Of a DNA stretch of 10,507 nt, positions 6,239-10,507 are shown in pieces. The notes beneath the pieces were generated by a model. It did not search any database, was not told the DNA's origin, and worked only from the letters and a program-made list of their open reading frames with translations. The position numbers and the translations under genes were made by a program. The stretch comes from Chitinophagales bacterium (GTDB lineage Bacteria; Bacteroidota; Bacteroidia; Chitinophagales; JADIYW01): contig JADLAH010000051.1 of NCBI GenBank assembly GCA_020848315.1, positions 1-10,507 of the forward strand, written 5' to 3'. Numbering within the stretch: position 1 is the stretch's first letter; the number at the start of each line of letters is the position of its first letter.

Positions 6239-6940
6239 TCATATTCTTTGTAGGTGATGTAACTGATGGGAATAAGATGCTGTATCCTCATTGTAAATCC
6301 CCTCTTTATCCAACCTGTCTATGCGCACCTTTCCGCTGGCATGGATGATACGTGTTTCACCATCTTCGACCATCAGGATACCTACGTGAATCATGCGACC
6401 GGATGAATTTGCAAAAAATGCAAGATCGCCATTCGCGGCATCTCCAAGTTCCACCCGTTCTCCCTGTTCCGCCTGCTGATAGGCATCCCGCAGGATGTAT
6501 TTACCACGCGCCCGAAAGACGACCTGCGTAAATCCGGAACAATCTATCCCCATGAAATTGCGGCCGCCCCACAGATAGGGTGTATCCAAAAACAGTCGTG
6601 CGGTATCTACCAGAGAATGTAAAGGATCGGTTTCTGCAGGAAAATATTCCGACGACAATGCACCCATCGGCAGTATTCTGTCGCGGCCGTTTTCCGGGAT
6701 CACCTCAAACAAGGCCGTATTGCAATTTCTCACATCGGCAATTCCGCTTGCATAATCCCATTGTTTACGGTCAATCCAGCCCTGATACGAATCGTGATGC
6801 AATTGCACCAATGTCCATTTTTCCTGTTCTTCCAGCACATCAAATGTTTCTCCGAACAGAATCTGATTCACCATTTCAGCACGGTCAGAAGGCTCTTTCC
6901 TCATTGGAACAGCCGCCAGAGAAACAATACCAATATTCAT
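6239..6940 (-). CDS. SH3-NlpC/P60 peptidase, probably cytosolic murein-peptide recycling (YkfC-like)
   Basis: A 233-residue cysteine peptidase. The N-terminal half (about 1-60) resembles a bacterial SH3 domain: an opening strand with RKEPSDRAEMVNQ, then GETFDVLEEQEKWTLVQ and YQGWID. The NlpC/P60 domain (about 108-220) has TPYLWGG (120-126), DCSGF with nucleophile Cys134, GDLAFF (171-176), His185 in HVGI and His200 in IIHASG, giving a complete Cys-His-His set. The family cleaves gamma-D-glutamyl-diamino acid bonds in peptidoglycan peptides. There is no signal peptide, lipobox or membrane helix, which fits the YkfC-type enzymes that digest recycled murein peptides in the cytosol and argues against a cell-wall hydrolase. 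It lies 74 bases after plsC and its TGA ends one base before the start of nnr. No clear promoter was found in the 74-base gap. Confidence 0.9.
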   Translation of the reverse strand: MNIGIVSLAAVPMRKEPSDRAEMVNQILFGETFDVLEEQEKWTLVQLHHDSYQGWIDRKQWDYASGIADVRNCNTALFEVIPENGRDRILPMGALSSEYFPAETDPLHSLVDTARLFLDTPYLWGGRNFMGIDCSGFTQVVFRARGKYILRDAYQQAEQGERVELGDAANGDLAFFANSSGRMIHVGILMVEDGETRIIHASGKVRIDRLDKEGIYNEDTASYSHQLHHLQRI

Positions 6941-7014
6941 ACAAAATTTTCTGTTTATTAAAAAATCATCCGACTAATAAGGAATAAAGTTAATGAATAT
7001 CGGGCAGCTTTGTA

Positions 7015-7770
7015 TTATCGGTTTTGTGCGGCAAAAAAACGGTCATTTTTCAGCAGATATTCTTCCATAACATGATATGTCTGCTCTTTCAATACTGCAA
7101 TATCCGCAGTGGTATACGCATCCACCGGGATTGGAGGTAGATGGGTAATTTCCAGTATTCCGGGCTGTACCAGCAAGGTATCCACTTCATTAATCTCGCG
7201 GATATTAGTCAGCACTACGGGCAATACCGGCACCTGCGCTTCAATTGCCAGTTCAAATGCGCCGTCATAAAACGGCAACAACGGATGCTGCCCTCTGTTG
7301 CGGGTTCCTTCCGGAAAAATCAGCATAGAAATCCCCTGTTTCAAATCCGACAACATCCTCTTTTTGCTGGCCTGTCTGGATTCCGTGCTGCTGCGATCGA
7401 CGGGCAGACACATCAGCGAAAACAACTGTCCCAATCCGGGAATCAGCGTCAGTTCTCTCTTCACCAGCGGCTTTGCCGGCACCCTTTGTCCGTATGCTAC
7501 AGCTATCATATCAGCCGCGTTCACATGATTGATAACGACGACGTACGTCTGACCATCCGCAATATGTTCCAGTCCCCGGATTTTATAACGGTATCCTGTT
7601 ATCACCGACCAAAGGAAGAGAAAAGTCCGGTTGACCACATAAACCCCGTTTATCTGCTTTTTGTAGGGTACCATTTTCAGGCTCAGATAGCCCAGCAGCA
7701 TGGGAATTGTCAGCAATAAAAAACTGACGGCGACCCATATACTGTATAAAAATTTCGCGATGCGCAACAT
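7015..7770 (-). CDS. plsC: 1-acyl-sn-glycerol-3-phosphate acyltransferase
   Basis: A 251-residue PlsC-type acyltransferase that adds the second acyl chain to lysophosphatidic acid, giving phosphatidic acid for membrane lipid synthesis. A membrane helix at about 9-31 anchors it. The catalytic NHx4D motif is NHVNAAD (His82, Asp87), and the glycerol-phosphate site is FPEGTR (152-157). The block VPVLPVVL (fourth motif) follows at about 175-182. Length and motif order are normal. It may instead act on related lyso-lipids, since the family is broad. It is the first gene of the minus-strand set and is divergent from thrA, with 114 bases between the two starts. The 74-base gap to the peptidase gene shows no terminator hairpin, so read-through into the downstream operon is possible. 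Confidence 0.93.
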   Translation of the reverse strand: MLRIAKFLYSIWVAVSFLLLTIPMLLGYLSLKMVPYKKQINGVYVVNRTFLFLWSVITGYRYKIRGLEHIADGQTYVVVINHVNAADMIAVAYGQRVPAKPLVKRELTLIPGLGQLFSLMCLPVDRSSTESRQASKKRMLSDLKQGISMLIFPEGTRNRGQHPLLPFYDGAFELAIEAQVPVLPVVLTNIREINEVDTLLVQPGILEITHLPPIPVDAYTTADIAVLKEQTYHVMEEYLLKNDRFFAAQNR

Positions 7771-7834
7771 TTAATTAATAATTAACGTGTTTCACTTTAT
7801 TTTTGGTCTAAATCATTTTAAGTTTAGAGTTCGT

Positions 7835-7842
7835 TAAATTTG
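7835..7842 (+). promoter_or_regulatory. Candidate Bacteroidota -7 promoter element for thrA
   Basis: TAAATTTG matches the TAnnTTTG consensus of the Bacteroidota primary sigma factor and lies 42 bases before the thrA ATG. A second match, TATTTTTG at 7798-7805, lies farther upstream. Neither has a convincing TTTG -33 box at the usual 19-21 base spacing, so the call rests on the -7 element and on the position between divergent genes. Confidence 0.4.
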
Positions 7843-7884
7843 CCTTTTCGGGCATTTTTAAACCAGTAAATCACAACATACAAC

Positions 7885-10350
7885 ATGAAGGTACTAAAAT
7901 TTGGAGGCTCTTCGGTAGGATCTATCGAAAATATTCACCGCATTATCAATATTGTTCGCGCAGAAAAAGCCCAAGACAAAGAAGTAGTGCTGGTTTGTTC
8001 CGCATTCAACAAGGTCACTGACCAGCTGATTAATGCCGGCAAGCTCGCAGAAAAAAAAGACAACAATACTTACCTTGAAATTTTTCAGAATTTCAAAGAC
8101 AGACATCAGACGACGATAGAAAATATCATTGAAGATACAGCCATCAAAAAAGAGATGATGGATGAGTTCTTCGAAAGCATGGATCGCGTCGAAGATATCC
8201 TGAAAGGCGTTCATCTGCTGGGTGAATTATCCGACAAAACGCTGGCTCAGCTGGTATCCTATGGCGAACGTTTTTCCTGTTTCATCGTAGCAGGTGCATT
8301 GCGCAATGCCGGTCTGAACGGCATCTATGTGAATGCTACCCAACTGGTACGCACTGATTCCAATTATCTTTCCGCGAAAGTCAATTTTGAGAAAACCAAT
8401 AAAAACATCGCCGACTTCTTTGAGGCCGTGCATGGTGTGGCGGTTGTAACCGGATTTATCGGTACGGACGAACATGGCAATGTAACTACTTTAGGCCGCG
8501 GCGGCTCTGACTATACAGCAGCTATCTTTGCCGCTGCACTCAAGGCTTCCGCCATCGAAATCTGGACGGATGTAGACGGTGTACTGACCGCAGACCCACG
8601 CAGAGTGGAACAGGCGTTCACTATTCCTACCTTATCCTACAAGGAAGCGATGGAATTATCCCATTTCGGAGCGAAAGTGATTTATCCGCCATCCATTCAA
8701 CCGGCGTATATCAAAAACATTCCGCTCATCATCAAGAATACTTTTAATCCGGAACACCCGGGCACTTATATCTCCAAAGATTCCGGAAAATCAACCAATA
8801 TCATCAAAGGAATTTCCTCTTTGTCCGACATCGCGCTGCTGCGTATGGAAGGCACCGGCATGGTAGGTGTGGTAGGCATTGCTTCGCGACTCTTCGCTAC
8901 TTTGTCCAGAGCGGGCATTAATATCATTTTCCTCACACAAGGATCTTCAGAACATTCCATTTGTTTCGGTATTCTGCCGGGAGAAATCAAAAAAGCACAG
9001 AAAAGTGTGGAAGAAGAATTCCGCTACGAAATACAAAATCGCCAGATATTGCCATTGGTCATCGAAACCAATAATTCCATCATCGCGGTGATTGGCGAAA
9101 ACATGACCAACTCTCCGGGCGTATCAGCGAAGATGTTCAAGGCACTCGGCAAAAACGGCATCAACGTGAAGGCGATTGCACAAGGCTCATCCGAGCTCAA
9201 CATCACTGCCGTTATTGAACAGGTGAATGAGGCCAAAGCCCTGAATGCGCTGCACGAGATATTCTTTGAAAACGATGTCCACTCTGTGAACGTATTTCTG
9301 GTAGGACCAACCGGCTTAATCGGAAAAACATTACTGAAGCAAATCAAAAATCAATTCGATTTCCTGCAAAATGAGAAATCCATGCAGATTAACGTGACGG
9401 GCATTACCAATTCCAAGAAAATGCTGATTGACAGCAATGGCATTGATTTGTCCGATTGGGAAAATGAACTGAACGAAAACGGCACGGAAGCGAACCTCGA
9501 GGCCTTCACCAGAAAGATGGTGGAGATGAACTTCGCGAACACGGTTTTTGTTGACTGTTCCGCCAGCAAACATGTAGTGGAATTCTACGAAAAATTGCTC
9601 AAGAAAAGTATCTCGATCGTTACCCCTAACAAAATCGCGAACACGCTGAGCCAAGATAAATACAACCAGCTGCGCAAACTGGCCAAGCAATCCAATGCGC
9701 GATTCATGTATGAAACCAATGTAGGCGCAGGCCTTCCGGTCATCGGCGTACTGCAGTCACTATTGAATTCCGGCGATAAAATTCTGAAAATTGAAGCCGT
9801 TTTATCCGGCACTTTATCCTATATTTTCAACACTTACAAAGGCGATTTAAAATTCAGCGATGTCGTGTTAGATGCAAAAGAAAAAGGCTTTACGGAGCCG
9901 GATCCGCGCGACGACCTGAGTGGACTGGATGTCGCAAGAAAAGCGCTGATTTTATCCAGAGACAGTGGCGGTATCATGGAATTATCCGACATCGCGGTGG
10001 AGAATCTGGTACCGGCTTCCATGCGCGATATTGACGGAAAAACATTCCTGCAAAAATTACCGGAACTGGATGCTATGTATGAATCCGTGAAGCAAGAGGC
10101 GGAAAGCAAAGGCAATGTATTGCGCTATATGGCGGTAATAGAAAATGGTCAGGTGCAAATCGCCCTGAAACAGGTGGATGCGCAACATCCGTTCTATAAT
10201 CTGAGCGGCAGCGACAACATGATTGTATTCACGACAGAGCGATATAAAAACAATCCACTGGTGATAAAAGGGCCTGGCGCCGGCGCGGAAGTTACTGCCG
10301 CAGGTGTATTTGCCGAAATTATCAGCATCGGCAATTACATGGCCAACTAA
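7885..10350 (+). CDS. thrA: Bifunctional aspartokinase / homoserine dehydrogenase
   Basis: An 821-residue fusion, close to the length of E. coli ThrA. It catalyses the first and third steps of the aspartate pathway to threonine and methionine: phosphorylation of aspartate and reduction of aspartate semialdehyde to homoserine. The kinase half has KFGGSS (5-10) and GRGGSDYTAA (204-213). Two ACT-type regulatory domains follow at about 316-460, with GVSAKMFKALGKNGINVKAI and QGSSELNI typical of threonine-sensing forms. The dehydrogenase half has the nucleotide loop GPTGLIG (474-480), TPNK (580-583), TNVGAGLP (611-618), GTLSYIF, EPDPRDDLSG (671-680) and catalytic-type Lys686. GPGAGAEVTAAGVF closes the fold. 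Feedback control by threonine is expected from the family. No leader peptide or clear attenuator is seen before it. thrB begins 29 bases downstream, so the two probably form one operon. Confidence 0.97.
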   Translation: MKVLKFGGSSVGSIENIHRIINIVRAEKAQDKEVVLVCSAFNKVTDQLINAGKLAEKKDNNTYLEIFQNFKDRHQTTIENIIEDTAIKKEMMDEFFESMDRVEDILKGVHLLGELSDKTLAQLVSYGERFSCFIVAGALRNAGLNGIYVNATQLVRTDSNYLSAKVNFEKTNKNIADFFEAVHGVAVVTGFIGTDEHGNVTTLGRGGSDYTAAIFAAALKASAIEIWTDVDGVLTADPRRVEQAFTIPTLSYKEAMELSHFGAKVIYPPSIQPAYIKNIPLIIKNTFNPEHPGTYISKDSGKSTNIIKGISSLSDIALLRMEGTGMVGVVGIASRLFATLSRAGINIIFLTQGSSEHSICFGILPGEIKKAQKSVEEEFRYEIQNRQILPLVIETNNSIIAVIGENMTNSPGVSAKMFKALGKNGINVKAIAQGSSELNITAVIEQVNEAKALNALHEIFFENDVHSVNVFLVGPTGLIGKTLLKQIKNQFDFLQNEKSMQINVTGITNSKKMLIDSNGIDLSDWENELNENGTEANLEAFTRKMVEMNFANTVFVDCSASKHVVEFYEKLLKKSISIVTPNKIANTLSQDKYNQLRKLAKQSNARFMYETNVGAGLPVIGVLQSLLNSGDKILKIEAVLSGTLSYIFNTYKGDLKFSDVVLDAKEKGFTEPDPRDDLSGLDVARKALILSRDSGGIMELSDIAVENLVPASMRDIDGKTFLQKLPELDAMYESVKQEAESKGNVLRYMAVIENGQVQIALKQVDAQHPFYNLSGSDNMIVFTTERYKNNPLVIKGPGAGAEVTAAGVFAEIISIGNYMAN

Positions 10351-10379
10351 GCCCATTTATCAGCAATAAAGAAAAAGAT

Positions 10380-10507
10380 ATGTCCAGCCATTCAATATAC
10401 ACTTCCGCAGAGCATCCGGGCACGCCTAAGCGCATCCGTGTGTTTGCACCGGCAACGGTGGCCAATGTGGCCTGCGGATTTGACGTACTGGGTTTTGCTA
10501 TCGACAA
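10380..10507 (+). CDS. thrB: Homoserine kinase, N-terminal part (cut by the window edge)
   Basis: The frame opens at ATG 10380 and stays open to the edge, giving 42 codons plus two bases. The peptide contains RIRVFAPATVANVACGFDVL, the N-terminal signature of GHMP-family homoserine kinase, in which the APATxAN strand and the GFDVLG turn precede the ATP loop. The enzyme phosphorylates homoserine before threonine synthase. An A-rich stretch (AATAAAGAAAAAGAT) directly precedes the ATG, and the thrA stop is 29 bases upstream, as in the common thrA-thrB-thrC order. About 17 residues before the motif are longer than in many homologues, but no later ATG precedes the motif. Confidence 0.93.
   Translation, partial: MSSHSIYTSAEHPGTPKRIRVFAPATVANVACGFDVLGFAID

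Noticed and set aside
6238..6291. Upstream in-frame ATG (6291) for nnr, adding 18 residues
   Set aside because: The added part lies inside the NlpC/P60 gene and does not resemble the family; the start at 6237 gives the normal N-terminus.
7841..7859. TGCC-TTTTCG-GGCA hairpin followed by five T residues before thrA, as a terminator or threonine attenuator
   Set aside because: The stem is only four pairs, it overlaps the candidate -7 element so its 5' arm would not be transcribed from there, and no leader peptide rich in Thr or Ile codons is visible.
1..10507. Search for mobile elements, CRISPR arrays, toxin-antitoxin or defence genes, tRNA and rRNA
   Set aside because: No direct repeat arrays, transposase or integrase motifs, or structured RNA genes were seen; nearly all sequence is covered by recognisable core-type genes.

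Overview
The window looks like a chromosomal segment of a Bacteroidota bacterium. The evidence is a fused aspartokinase/homoserine dehydrogenase followed by homoserine kinase, start codons with little or no Shine-Dalgarno sequence, a TAnnTTTG-type promoter element before thrA, a lipoprotein whose first residues match a Bacteroidota surface-export signal, and the family-level look of nearly every protein. I cannot place it below phylum with confidence. There is no sign of a phage, insertion sequence, CRISPR array, tRNA or rRNA. Coding density is high. The longest gene-free stretches are 110-280 (which holds a clear intrinsic terminator) and 7771-7884 (the divergent promoter region before thrA), so no gap exceeds 300 bases.

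Layout. (1) At 2-109 lies the C-terminal tail of a plus-strand gene, probably a DUF885 protein, followed by a rho-independent terminator at 196-220. (2) A plus-strand set covers 281-2948: two tandem paralogous genes for calcium-dependent phosphoinositide-specific phospholipase C-like proteins and a small three-helix membrane protein. The first phospholipase is a lipoprotein, the second carries an ordinary signal peptide. (3) A minus-strand set covers 7770 down to 2954, in transcription order: 1-acylglycerol-3-phosphate acyltransferase (plsC), a cytosolic-looking SH3-NlpC/P60 peptidase, the bifunctional NAD(P)HX epimerase/dehydratase (nnr), a sirtuin deacylase (cobB), an ADP-ribose pyrophosphatase-like Nudix hydrolase, and cytidine deaminase (cdd). 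From the peptidase to cdd the genes are 1 to 15 bases apart or overlap, so they probably form one operon. (4) On the plus strand from 7885 is thrA (aspartokinase-homoserine dehydrogenase), followed by the start of thrB, cut by the window edge.

How the genes work together. thrA and thrB belong to threonine biosynthesis. The minus-strand operon reads as a salvage and repair module: Nnr repairs hydrated NAD(P)H, the sirtuin consumes NAD+ and gives acyl-ADP-ribose, the Nudix enzyme probably cleaves ADP-ribose, Cdd salvages cytidine, and the NlpC/P60 enzyme probably recycles murein peptides. The phospholipase pair probably acts outside the inner membrane on inositol phospholipids or related lipids, one copy anchored and one soluble.

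Most of the window is ordinary core metabolism. I do not see a convincing undescribed system. The parts most worth a second look are the phospholipase pair with two different predicted locations and the NAD/ADP-ribose gene cluster, whose Nudix and sirtuin members each lack a usual family feature.
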